Notes under the pieces: model-generated
Seen by the model: only the letters and a program-made list of their open reading frames with translations
The model's database searches: none
What the model was told of the DNA's origin: nothing
In this document: positions 11,950-22,150 of the stretch, piece after piece
Position numbering within the stretch: position 1 is the first letter of the stretch
Layout: every line of letters begins with the position of its first letter
Translations under genes and position numbers: made by a program
NCBI GenBank assembly: GCA_001695595.3
Contig: MBPM02000013.1
Span: forward strand, 744,001-808,000
Source: Plasmopara viticola
Taxonomy: Eukaryota; Oomycota; Peronosporomycetes; Peronosporales; Peronosporaceae
Length of the DNA: 64,000 bases
Direction: 5' to 3'

Positions 11950-12386
11950 TCAGTCGGAAAGGGACAAATAGCGTCAAGCGAGAGGGCATATGGCGAGGGT
12001 TGGCCGATATCCAAGACGATGAGACGGAAACGTAGCATCGCGTCTGAGAGCTGGGTAGACACGCCTTCCGAACAAAGCTTGCTCGCACAATATTTTGTCT
12101 ACTATCAGTGCGTTATAACACTGGGTGCGCGATGACGTAGATGCGGAACTCTGCTGTAGCAAGACCAGTCTAGATACAGATGTCACGAAACGTGGCATAC
12201 AATAGTTTGTGTCTCAAGGTCGTGAAAGTCCTCGACCCTTTTTAAGTGGTCGAAAGTGGTGTCGAAGCTCGACACGTCCAGGTAGTGGCGATTTACAAAA
12301 AAGTCGAGCTCAGAGACCCGATACTTGCCACCAAGAATCTGTATCTCCTGTCGTACCAGCGCTTCACGGGCAGCGCAAGTTTTCAA
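11950..12386 (-). pseudogene. LINE ORF1-like remnant
   Basis: Minus-strand frames include ALVRQEIQILGGKYRVSELD (12,305-12,365) followed after frameshifts by LFGRRVYPALRRDATFPSHR (about 12,005-12,065). I recognise this as resembling the ORF1 protein of oomycete LINEs by general impression only. Further decayed minus-strand frames at 10,955-11,206 and 11,359-11,726 lie between it and the endonuclease, as expected for the rest of ORF1. The function of ORF1 proteins is nucleic-acid binding; none is intact here. Confidence 0.4.
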
Positions 12387-12389
12387 TGT

Positions 12390-15300
12390 TCTTCAGCGCG
12401 ACCCTTGGAGATCTGACTTATTTGAAGGCTCCAGGACGACGTGATTGCCATTGTCCTCAAAGAAGGAGCTCGCGAGACGCTTATTGAATTGACAGCTGAG
12501 CGAGAAGCTGCGAGAGAAGAAGTTGCTGATGCAGTTCGAGCAACGAGCAAAGTAACGAATGAAAAGTAGGAGGAGTTGCTAAATGAAAAGGACAATACTC
12601 TCGAGGCAAGTCAAGAGAAAGTTGAAGTACTTAAAGCTTCTTCCGCCGAAACGGAGCTGGCTTTGCGTGAGACCAAAGCTACAGCTGAGGAAGTGAAGCA
12701 AGAGGTAGAAACAGCTCAGACGCAACGCCTAACGGATTCAAAAGCTCTTGAGCAGCTCCGACATGAGCTCAAATAGATGGCCCAAGAACACGAACATAAA
12801 TTGCAGCAAGTGAAATTGGAAGGCCAGCACAAAGTGGAGGCTTTGGAGAAGCGTGTCATGGAACAGGAGAAAGTTGTTGAACAAAAGGTACAGTAACTGG
12901 GTGACTACAAGCACGATTGCATCGAGTTGTGGAAATTGAACGAGGAATTGAAACAGCAGCTTGCTCTATCGTTGGTGGAGACAGTGGTGAAGCTGGCAGA
13001 ATCACGTACAAACGCGCTTTCAAATCAGACTGTATTCGAAAAATAAATTGCTGAGCTCGAAAAAACGCTTGAGGAACAGCAGGAACAGCTTACTCGTAAA
13101 AGCCAGCTGGACAAAGACGATGACAAGTTTGTTGTGAAAGGAGGTGATGGTGGTGTCGTTAGCGTTCTTACGGAGCAAGTTGCTACTGCTCAATGCGAGC
13201 TGACCGAGGCGATGGAATTGAATTTGCACCTGAATAATCGAGAAGCTTGGCTGGAGGAGCAGTATCAAATGCTTCCCTTAGTCCAGTCGGAAGGAGATGA
13301 GGAACAGGAAGAGGCAAGCGTCACAAAGCTGTCGCCGGAAAAGCACATTACCATCTTGGAAAAAGAGCTTCTACAGGCGCATCATGTTGCCAACGAAAGG
13401 CGGAGCTTGTGTCGATTTAGAACATAATTATAGCACTCTCTCAACTGAGTTTGACCGTCTTCACGCAGTCCAGAATAAGCTAAATAACGTCCAGCGACAT
13501 GGCGATGCTATGCTACATTCTTTGAGGCAAGGGATTGATATTTTTCATTCTTTCTAGGCGGAAGCGATCGACAAAGACCAAGCACTGTACGTTAATGAGT
13601 CAGAGATTGCAGACCTTTACTCAGAGAAGCTGGCGCTGCTTAGTGGGCTCGAACGCTTTTATCAAGTGCATGACGAGTTGATGAAGACACAGACCGATGT
13701 AAATGAATCTCAGGCCATAAACGCAATCTTGCAGCAGGAACTCGCCGTATTAAAAGACGTCTTGGCTGCAGCCTTGAAAAGCAATGAGCAGTTTAGTATA
13801 ATTTAAAACGAGCTCAACCAGGCTCGGTCGGAAAAGGATGCAGTCGTGACACAAATGACGCCAAAAGTCCAGCTGCAAAATGAGCAAGAAAAATGCGCAA
13901 CTTTGCAACAATCCATCGCAGGGGCCAAGCAATCGTCCATTTCTCGCGCTGAGCTGGATTGTGTCCAGAGTGGAATGACACTTTTAGACCAGAAAAATTT
14001 GCCACTTTCAGCGCCAGAAGCAGACTTTAAAGCAGCAGTTGCAAGAGGCAGGACATGGTAAGGATGCAATTGCTGCAGAGTTGCAAACTGCTCTTTTAGA
14101 GCGTGTCGCTGCTCAACACGAGCAATAGACTTTAAATGTCTTTCGAACAGAAGTCAACTTCTACTCAGGCCTTGTCAAGCGAGTTGCAACGTGCAAATGA
14201 TGATCTTTCGCAGCATTGGAACAGTCGCAAACAAAGGCAATGCAAGCAGAGCAGCAGCTTAGTGCAATGCGTGCACACCAAAGGGAGGTACAGAAGCAGG
14301 TCTTCTCTTTTACAAAAATAAATCTTGTGTTGGTGTCCGAGATGCAAAACATGAAGCTAGGAGACAGCGGCAGGTAACACATAGTCAACTTGAGCAGCTC
14401 AAGGTGGCACATGTCAAGGTTCAGCGTCAATTGGCAGAAACCATCCGAAGCCTTCAAAGTAAGAATGCCGTGCTCACTGTGGCAACGCAACGCAACCGAT
14501 GCAGCTCAGCCAGAAGATCTAGCAAATCGCTACAAGGCTGATAAACAGTCGTCAGACCTGCAGTTGATACAGTTCAGCCGTAAGTGCGAGCATCTCCGCC
14601 AGACTCACACTGAATACATGTCGACATTGGACCGTACTCAGAATGAGTTGGAGCAGATCCGTGCACAATTAAATGCGGTCCAACAAGACAAGCATTCGCT
14701 TGAAGCAAAACTGGGCCGCGAACGAATGACGAAAAAGCGCATCTGCTTCAAACCTTAGACGAGTACTAACGTAAAACCAAAGACTAGAGGTTTAAGCTAC
14801 TTAAATACACGCGCTAGGACCAAGCTGTCTCTACCGCGGGATGCTGGTAGCAATATGGCCCATTTTGGGACCGAGATCCGTAACCCTTATTGCACTATGG
14901 GGCTTTTTCGGTCAGTGGGGAGTCCCCCACCATCGGGCGCAAGTTGGTAGGGCAGTCACACACTCGGGTGTGATGGCTCGTCCACTTTGGTTATCTATCT
15001 CCGGCTGCCAAAATTCGGATCCTATGGGCATCGAACCAGGTACCTCCCGTCCTGGTGTCGAATTGCTGATCGCTCGAGCCACAGGGTCGGTAACAAGTGA
15101 CTAGAGAAAACAAGCCGTAAGCTCGAAAAATTGCTGAAAAAATCTAAGGCGCACTGCGAGGATGTGTCTCGCGTAAGTGAAAACAAGGTCAGCCGTGCAC
15201 AATAGCTCGCCCGTCACGTAAAATAGGAAGCGCGTGAGGGGATTGATCGCGTCGCTAATGAAAATAATTTGTTGCGGGATGAGCTAGAGCAGCTTGCTCA

Positions 15301-15574
15301 GACTCGCTTCGAGGAAACCAATGCCCACGACGAGCTACGTGTGAAGCTTGCGGAGCTGCTAGCCGAAAATAATGTCTTGTCGGCCCGTGCGCATCGTCTC
15401 ACGCAGCAGCTGTTGCAGAATCCCGATCTTCCGGACGACGACGAGGTGACTGCCGCCGGAAAAGGCCGAACGCCTGATCTCTGGGAACTGTTGTCCTCGG
15501 GTATGGAGCAGCTAAAGGCTGACCTCGAGCTCGCTAGCAATTATGTGGCCAGTATTGACGCCTGTAGCGTATGA
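12390..15574 (+). pseudogene. Broken long coiled-coil protein gene
   Basis: The plus strand encodes a long run of Glu/Lys/Gln/Leu-rich heptad-like sequence with internal stops (for example near 12,567, 12,774, 12,895 and 13,043) and several frame changes. Pieces include LIELTAEREAAREEVADAVR (from about 12,482), KSLQQ-type helices through 13,400, ECEHLRQTHTEYMSTLDRTQ-like sequence near 14,590-14,640, and a well-kept C-terminal segment from 15,240 ending at the stop 15,572-15,574. It must once have encoded a coiled-coil protein of roughly 1,000 residues; the specific family is not recognised. The LINE abuts its upstream end and a SINE-like insert splits it near 14,820-15,105. The number of disruptions rules out a working gene. 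Confidence 0.7.
14820..15105 (-). mobile_element. SINE-like tRNA-derived insertion
   Basis: This ~290 bp stretch is unlike the coiled-coil sequence on both sides. On its minus strand it contains TGGCTCGAGCGATCA (A-box-like) and, about 40 nt later, GGTTCGATGCC (10 of 11 to the pol III B box), which is normal tRNA spacing. The rest of the body has no coding look. I infer a tRNA-derived SINE lying inside the dead coiled-coil gene. Exact ends and a target-site duplication could not be fixed by eye. Confidence 0.45.
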
Positions 15575-15989
15575 AGACGACTCGTTTACGGTCTGGAGTT
15601 AGTGCACCGTCACTTGATATGTTATGGTGTAGCTCGAGCGTTTCTGAGCACGCTTTTCAAATAGAGTTTCTCGTATTTGATACAATGCAATGCTTTTAAG
15701 ACGTCTTGACTGACCTTCTTATCCAACCTCAGAATATACCAGCACTCTTGCTATTTTCATCATCATCGACATTGCGTCGAACGACACCATGATAGACATT
15801 GCGACGGAATTTTCAGGTGCGCAGAAAGAATTAAAAACGCATACTTTGTGGTCGCTGAGTTGATCAATGTCAATATAGACGACAAGACGCGTCAAGAAAT
15901 GCTTTACTGCTGAAAAATCGTGTTGCATTGCTTAAAGCTAAAGCCAACTCGTCGTCGGGCTGCAGAGCTGGTAAAAGTTCGACACGACA

Positions 15990-16500
15990 ATGATCGAGAG
16001 CACATGATTTTAGAGAGCTGACAAGGGAGATGGAGCGGCAGACTCGAGCTTCTATCGAGGCCAAACATGAGTATGTGTTAAATATCGTCAGCCCCCAAAA
16101 AAATCGAGAGATCAGTAAGCAGCTAACCGAGGCTAATAAAAAAGAAGCATGCAAGCTGAAAGAAGACAAAGAGCGTTGGAAGAAGAGCATAAGTCGACAA
16201 AAGCTTGACGATGTGAAGAAAGTGCTTTGCCGAAAAGAAGAGATAGCAAGACAGAAAGAAGTCTTACGCGTTCAGAAGATTATTCATACGCAAGATCTTG
16301 ACAATCATAATCGGATTAGAGTGTTGGAAAAGGTGCGTGTCGAAGAAAATCAAGCTCAGCGACACAAGACAAAGTTATAGGAGATGGAATGCCAGGAATT
16401 GGAACTGATTCTGCGGCTGCGCAACACCCAGCACTTGCAGAATTAGGCGTTCCGAGAGCTAGAAGCGGCCTTGGATACGGGTTTTAAGCTTCCTTAGACT
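15990..16500 (+). pseudogene. Second broken coiled-coil gene, C-terminal part
   Basis: A 116-residue open piece (16,030-16,377) is highly charged and helical, with KKEACKLKEDKERWKKSISR in its middle. It runs into a TAG at 16,378-16,380, then in the same frame into EMECQELELILRLRNTQHLQ, another TAG, and AFRELEAALDTGF. The last part looks like a conserved C-terminal signature that continues across two nonsense codons, so the gene is dead. It is separate from the preceding coiled-coil gene, whose own stop is at 15,574. The family is not recognised. Confidence 0.5.
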
Positions 16501-17590
16501 TTTAACTCCACCGTCATTATCTTATATACGCGTGTCAATATTACATTGTCCTGGCTTCGATTGTGTTTAATAGACATAAATGGCAATTTAATAATAGGTA
16601 AGCGCATTATTGCACTTAAAAACAACCGCTAAGCGTAAATGTACTGCCAGCTGCCCACGCGAGCACGAAAGCGCTGCAACATAGGCTTAAACGAATTCCT
16701 CCGTGCCCCAAAATATTTGAGCGGTCTTTTTAGTGGCGAAACTTATACACGCTATACAGGTCTACAAATTGCTCCGCAACTGTCATCTGCGTCATGCAGC
16801 CAGCCCAGAGATGTCGTGTACCTCACGGCTTCTTGGCAGGCAGCCCAATAAAATTCGTAGCGTTGTCAAATTTCGGTCGGCTCACAGTCACACTTAGAGC
16901 TCGTGTCGCCTGACCACATGTGATATACTTTGTTTACCCAGCTTCTCAGTATTATTACTCCACAGCTGCACATTCTCTTAAAACGCACAGAACGACGATC
17001 GTCTCGTGCGATTGCGCTCAAGTGTCTCGTCAAATGGTATGCAGTTTTAACATTAGCCGGTTCAATGTCTGTGCTAAGGGGTTGTATCACATCACTCGTT
17101 TGGTACTGGGCACTTGATTTAAATAAGATGTTCAGGTAGCTCTCTAGACGGATAAGATTAAAAATGGCATTCTTTAACTTTATTATCCGCAATATATCGC
17201 ATAGATCAAGTCTTCTAGTCGATATGATCTTCTTTTTGCGCGCATTTCTCAGCAATACGTTCTCCTAGCCAAATATATACCATAAGTTCTGGTCGTATTA
17301 GCGGAGAGATCGCATAGAAGTATGTCGCGTTCGAGAAAACTTTCACGATGTAGTGGGAAATAGAGCCAGAAAGCAGCAATGTTCACGGCAGCAACGTGTG
17401 CACCAAGAATATGAAGTGTTTAGTAACTCCATTTTCCATGTCCATATAGCACAAACTCTTTAAGGGTGGTTTTGGTAACCGCAGACATGGCTATCTTTCC
17501 TTGCAAATGACTCCTTATCCACTTATCTTTAAGCAGCCTCCATTTTGGCATCGCTTCGATCAGATCTGTGAGCTAGCACTGCAACCATTC
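16500..17590. other. Intergenic, no gene supported
   Basis: AT-rich sequence with frames up to 129 codons on the minus strand (16,866-17,255), but these overlap open frames on the other strand and show no recognisable domain, so I do not call a gene. Confidence 0.5.
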
Positions 17591-17599
17591 CAGTAACAA

Positions 17600-18300
17600 G
17601 GCTATTGATTTTTTAACCTTCAAAAGCGTTGTCAGCTGTGTTTCTATGTACGCATGCGACGAGACGCATCCTGTCACATACATCACGCATGCGAATTACG
17701 CAATTTACGTGTCGATTACTGGAAAAACTCACAAAAAGGCTACCTAACCTAAAAGCCTATATGCAAGGCTGCAAAGTCACAATTTTCGTCGAAGCTTCAA
17801 ACATATCACTGCTTTTATCATAACACAGGCTACATCCAATCAAGGCCCACCTGAGTTTCTCACAAACATATTCTCTGTGCAGCTTGGTCAATTTACAGAG
17901 TCCGATAGCCTCGTAATGTCTAAATATTGGGATAGACCCAAAAAATGGATACACAGCGTATTTCCTTGCAATACGTTCGTATCCTTTCAATAATTACTTA
18001 CATTTAGTGACGAAGCATACTGGCTCAAGAAATATTAAAGAATTTTCGGAATGAGTGATTTGGACAAGTCAAGTTCAGTTGGACGGCAAATATCGGGCAC
18101 CCATACCTTTCATCGCAACTGGGCCGATTTTGTCTCAGCCAGCAGTAAGAGATGTTGCGCTTTACGAGAACTTCTTGTTCAACTTGCAGTGGCGTGTCGA
18201 CAAGAGTTCGTCATCTCAACCTTCTTGGAGGCGAATTTCATCAAGTGTGTCCATTGTCACTTTTGGCCCAACCGATCCACGTCGACTTTTTTCCACCAAT
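17600..18300 (+). repeat. PEP carboxykinase 5' flank, also present inverted at 41.08-41.74 kb
   Basis: The ~700 bp before copy 2 match the reverse complement of 41,080-41,740. Examples are the GTACGCATGCGACGAGACGC block at about 17,648 (paired with about 41,680) and the ATGAGTGATTTGGACAAGTC block at 18,051. The promoter presumably lies here, but I could not identify a convincing core element. A frame open from 18,055 precedes the first in-frame ATG and encodes RRLFSTN just before it, which has the look of a mitochondrial cleavage region. Confidence 0.6.
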
Positions 18301-19908
18301 ATGATGCTGGAACACGAGACCACAACCGCCGCTCTGGGCTTAAGCAAGCTTGGTATCCACAACAGCTGCAAGGTATTCCACAATTTGACCTACAAACAGC
18401 TCGCGGAGCACGAGAGGAAGTACCGAGAAGGCACATTTGTGGCTAATGGTACATTTGCCGTGGACACTGGCAAATTTACGGGTCGTTCGCCCAAGGACAA
18501 GTTCATTGTCAAGCAGGCACCTTCCCAAGACTTCGTGTGGTGGGGCTCAATCAATCAGCCTACCTCACCTGAAGTATTTGACGCGCTGTACCGTAAGGCC
18601 TCGCAGCACTTTAACACTGTAGACCGCATGTACGTGTTTGATGGGCATTGTGGTGTGAACGAGGAGTCTCGCTTGAACGTGCGCATTATTACCGAGCTGG
18701 CGTGGCAACACCACTTTGTCACGAACATGTTTATCCGCCCCAACTTTGCTCGTGTAGCCAAGAATTTCGAGGCCGACTTTACAATTATTAATGCGTGCAA
18801 CATTGTCGATGAAGAATGGAAGGAGCACGGACTTCATTCGGAAGTATTCGTGCTTTTTAACATAGAAAAACACTTGGCCATTATTGGCGGCACGTTTTAC
18901 GGTGGCGAAATGAAGAAGGGAATTTTTAGTATAATGAATTACTATTTGCCTCTAAATGGAGTGATGACCATGCACGCTTCAGCCAACATTGGCAAGGCAG
19001 GCGATACAGCTCTCTTTTTTGGGCTCTCTGGAACGGGCAAGACGACGCTGTCGGCTGATCCAAAGCGCGAGCTTATTGGTGACGATGAGCACGGCTGGGA
19101 TGACGAGGGTGTTTTTAATTTTGAAGGCGGTTGCTATGCCAAGACGATTAATTTGAGTAAAGAGAAGGAGCCCGATATCTTCAATGCGATTCGCTCGGAT
19201 GCCATGCTTGAGAATGTGTGGATCGACGCTAATAATGAACCCGATTATTTTAACTCAAGCAAGACGGAAAATGGTCGCGTATCGTATCCAATTTACTACA
19301 TTCCACATCACCAACCTCAATCTCGTGGCAATCATCCGAATGTTGTCATTTTTCTCACGTGCGACGCGTACGGCGTGCTTCCTCCTGTATCAAAGTTGTC
19401 AGCAGGTCAGGCGCAGTACCATTTCTTGTCGGGTTACACGGCCAAGGTGGCGGGTACAGAATGCGGCATTACGGAGCCACAAGCGACATTCTCGACGTGC
19501 TTTGGAGCTGCGTTTATGACGCTGCACCCGACCAAGTATGCGAATTTATTAAAAAGGAAGCTACAAGAGCACAGTACGAATGTGTACTTGATTAACACGG
19601 GCTGGACTGGTGGCGTGTATGGGGTGGGAAAACGCATAGAGCTGCAGTACACGCGCAAGTGTGTAGATGCAGTGCTTGACGGCAGTATTGAAAGGGCAGC
19701 ATTTGTTGAAGATCCTGTGTTTGGTTTTGAGATTCCCACACTCGTGGAAGGCGTGCCGTCTGAGATGTTGAATCCAAGAGACTCATGGACGGACAAGGCT
19801 GCATTCAGCGAGACTGCTCACAAGTTGGCCAAGTCGTTTATAGAAAATTTTAAGCAGTTTATTTTGCCAGGCAACGACCTGTCGGTGTACGGCCCGAAGA
19901 CGTGTTAG
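18301..19908 (+). CDS. PCK: PEP carboxykinase (ATP), copy 2, intact
   Basis: This 535-residue protein is ATP-dependent phosphoenolpyruvate carboxykinase, which converts oxaloacetate and ATP to PEP, CO2 and ADP, the first committed step of gluconeogenesis from organic and amino acids. Visible in order are KFTGRSPKDKF (substrate loop), FYGGEMKKG and TMHASAN (metal ligands Lys and His), the kinase-1 loop GLSGTGKTT with Lys247, GDDEHGWDDEG, GGCYAKTI, and TENGRVSYP with catalytic Arg326. All key residues are present, and the length matches the family (about 540). The start is the first in-frame ATG, in a Met-Met pair; the frame is open 82 codons further upstream to 18,055 without another ATG. If an unseen upstream exon exists, RRLFSTN could be part of a mitochondrial presequence. 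It is the only apparently functional copy of three in the window. Confidence 0.93.
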   Translation: MMLEHETTTAALGLSKLGIHNSCKVFHNLTYKQLAEHERKYREGTFVANGTFAVDTGKFTGRSPKDKFIVKQAPSQDFVWWGSINQPTSPEVFDALYRKASQHFNTVDRMYVFDGHCGVNEESRLNVRIITELAWQHHFVTNMFIRPNFARVAKNFEADFTIINACNIVDEEWKEHGLHSEVFVLFNIEKHLAIIGGTFYGGEMKKGIFSIMNYYLPLNGVMTMHASANIGKAGDTALFFGLSGTGKTTLSADPKRELIGDDEHGWDDEGVFNFEGGCYAKTINLSKEKEPDIFNAIRSDAMLENVWIDANNEPDYFNSSKTENGRVSYPIYYIPHHQPQSRGNHPNVVIFLTCDAYGVLPPVSKLSAGQAQYHFLSGYTAKVAGTECGITEPQATFSTCFGAAFMTLHPTKYANLLKRKLQEHSTNVYLINTGWTGGVYGVGKRIELQYTRKCVDAVLDGSIERAAFVEDPVFGFEIPTLVEGVPSEMLNPRDSWTDKAAFSETAHKLAKSFIENFKQFILPGNDLSVYGPKTC

Positions 19909-22150
19909 TTGCATGCATAGTTTTAATATGAAAGAATCGAAAAGGAAACTCTTAATTTCTGTATGAGCGATGATATGTGTTAATATTCGAACTGAGGGAA
20001 AATGTGTACATTTCTAACTCGGATCGACCTATTTATTACATACCGCTTTATCAATAAAAGGTCGCAAAAAAAACAGCAATCTCACTTTCGGGCGTAACAA
20101 CGCGGTATTAGAGCTTGAATCGCTAAACCACGATCACACTATCGACGCCTACTTTAGACGTAACGTCGATGCAGCAGGAAACTTTCACGTTCGGTTAAAA
20201 GCGACTAGGTTTGGAAGTTTTAGAAGCTTGATAAAGAAGCCTTAGCCGCGTCCGGTAAACGTCTGTTAACCACTCTTGGTCTTTAGATCGAAATCTGCAA
20301 TTTATTGTCTGATACATGTAACACTGTCTCAACGTTTGGACCTGCTAGCAATATATTATAAGATGCTTAAAATTTGCAACCTCAATAGAGCCTAGATTGA
20401 ATTATTTCAGTATGTAAATCGGACTGGTTGCACAAAGAGCCGTCACTTAAAGCTTATTTCAACGGAATGCTAGCTTTTGACACAAAAGACCAACGACCTC
20501 CATCAGAAAGACTTGGACTACATCAAATAGGATAGGGGCGGGCTTTACCCCTCACTCTTTGCCTTTCATACGAGTTGTTTTGAATGAAGTTCAAGCGGCA
20601 ATGAGGCGATTTGTCTACCGGATCATTCAAAAATTATCAAGTCATTTTTTAAATGGTTACTTTGTTCCCCAATAGCGCCTTTTATCGAAAATGACCTCCG
20701 AGCATTAGGTTTTCTCGAAAAAAGAGTGCTGCGACAATGGCTTAACCTGCGTCGTGGGCGACATGTCAAAAGAAGTTCGCTCGCTAGAGTGCTGTTTAGG
20801 CAAGACAGGCTCTATAAAACCTTCAATTCCGCCGCAGCATGAAGCACACGCTCATTCTTTTTGCCGATCGGTGGTCCAACACTCGTGCCTTCGGCGAGAA
20901 TAATGACGAGGGCCGCCGCGGCCTTATCGCCTGCAAATAACATTGTCATCTGACTCATGGGCCTAACAAGAAGCCTACAAAGAACGAAACGTTCTCGACT
21001 CGAAACGGAGTAAGGTTCAAGAGTGATAAAGGACGACAACATTGGGCAATTTTTTTTGTGTGAGCTCTGTGACCAAGCCACCAGCACAATAAACAAAGAT
21101 TTACATCGCCGGACACCTACAGAAGTCGCCGTCCCGTGATAGATCCATTGGCTTTCCGAGAAATATGCTTGACGAGGAAAAGAATGACATGCAGATGGAA
21201 GATACTTGGTCGATGGAGGCAGTTCCACCGAGCAGTCGTCACTTTTGACGCAGATCAAAGGCCGAGCGCTGAGACAAAAGACGGCTGATCCGATCGTAAA
21301 GCTCATCAATCACATGGCCAAAAGATTTCATCTCCTATTTAAGAGCCCCCAGGGTCTAAAACGCTTTAAATAAACCAAGGTCCGAGTACTGGATTTAATT
21401 TGAGAGCAACTCAAGCGTGCACACTCATTGCCGCATAAGCTGCGTCATACTATGAAAGAAGCACAAGATCGAGGATAGTGCAGTCTCATACGGCGCTCAT
21501 TGGCCACTAGGGTCAGCAGTATTGTCACCCAGCGCGACTAATTTTAAACAAGAATTTTAAGCAACGGAAGTTTCATAGACAAGGCGCGGTCTTTTTGCTG
21601 CGCGTTGGGGTAAGTAGGACCCGCGCATGGAGCTTACGATCCGGGAACTTAGTTTTGCATTGTGCCGGAGCCGCGATATCCCGAACGTAATATGTTTCTA
21701 ACGCACTTGATCAGTATAATATCGCAGGGTAAAAGTGGTTTGATTTCGGGCAGCACTACCCTAGAGATTCACTCAATCTTAGAAAAGCCTATTTTAACCA
21801 AGCCATGGAAGTGACGAAGTCCATTGAGCTATCCTTCCCCTTAGGGCCATAGACTTACCTTCTCTTAATTGGGGATTTTCACATGACTCGTGAGTCTGAC
21901 GTCAAGTCTAATCAGTCCTTGGTGAGCTGCTTTGACAGCGTTGTAATGGGGAATCTCTGGAGCACTAGTGGGCGGCGAGCCTGCAAAGTTTTTGCCGTAC
22001 TTATTGCCTTGTCTACCAATTAACCGCGAATGGTATCGATAGGCGCGCCTTTGCTGTCGATGTGGGGTTGAAGGCCCGTTTAAAGCCAATTTGCCGCACA
22101 ACTGTATCTCATTTAATTGATATGTCATCTGGTCGCGGTAATGTAAAATT
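19909..22150 (+). repeat. PEP carboxykinase 3' flank, copy B
   Basis: Direct repeat of 1,038-3,150 and inverted relative to 38,350-40,560, with indels private to each copy. For example, copies B and C share a GGGGTAAGTAGGACCCGCGC-type segment (near 21,608) absent from copy A. A 165-codon minus-strand frame (20,812-21,309) falls in it but is interrupted in the other two copies, so it is not called as a gene. Similarity to the other flanks ends near 22,150, earlier than between A and C. Confidence 0.75.

Larger units (their letters stand above)
6450..12390 (-). mobile_element. Decayed non-LTR (LINE-type) retrotransposon, ~6 kb
   Basis: Read from 12,390 down to about 6,450, the pieces occur in LINE order: an ORF1-like region (11,950-12,386), an apurinic endonuclease domain (9,750-10,590), a reverse transcriptase (8,030-9,130) and a C-terminal zinc-binding region (6,500-6,990). 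Every part has stops and frameshifts, so the element is dead. Its 3' part, up to about 7,760, lies within the left arm of the inverted duplication and is also present in the right arm at 33,840-35,060, so the insertion predates that duplication. Its 5' edge abuts the broken coiled-coil gene at about 12,390. No clear poly-A tail or target-site duplication was found. Confidence 0.75.

Noticed and set aside
14841..15104. 87-codon plus-strand frame (MLVAIWPILGPRSV...) as a gene
   Set aside because: It coincides with the SINE-like insertion, whose minus strand carries pol III box sequences; no protein family look.
16866..17255. 129-codon minus-strand frame as a gene
   Set aside because: The opposite strand has open frames over the same stretch, the composition is unremarkable, and no motif is recognisable.
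19455..19470. Cys in GTECGITEP of PEP carboxykinase copy 2 as a loss of an ATP-binding Arg
   Set aside because: This position is Arg in the E. coli enzyme, but I recall other residues in yeast and plant enzymes, so it is not a reliable sign of inactivity.
20812..21309. 165-codon minus-strand frame in the PEP carboxykinase 3' flank
   Set aside because: The homologous flanks at 1.0-3.1 kb and 38.4-40.6 kb interrupt it, and the peptide has no domain-like features; treated as a chance frame in a repeat.
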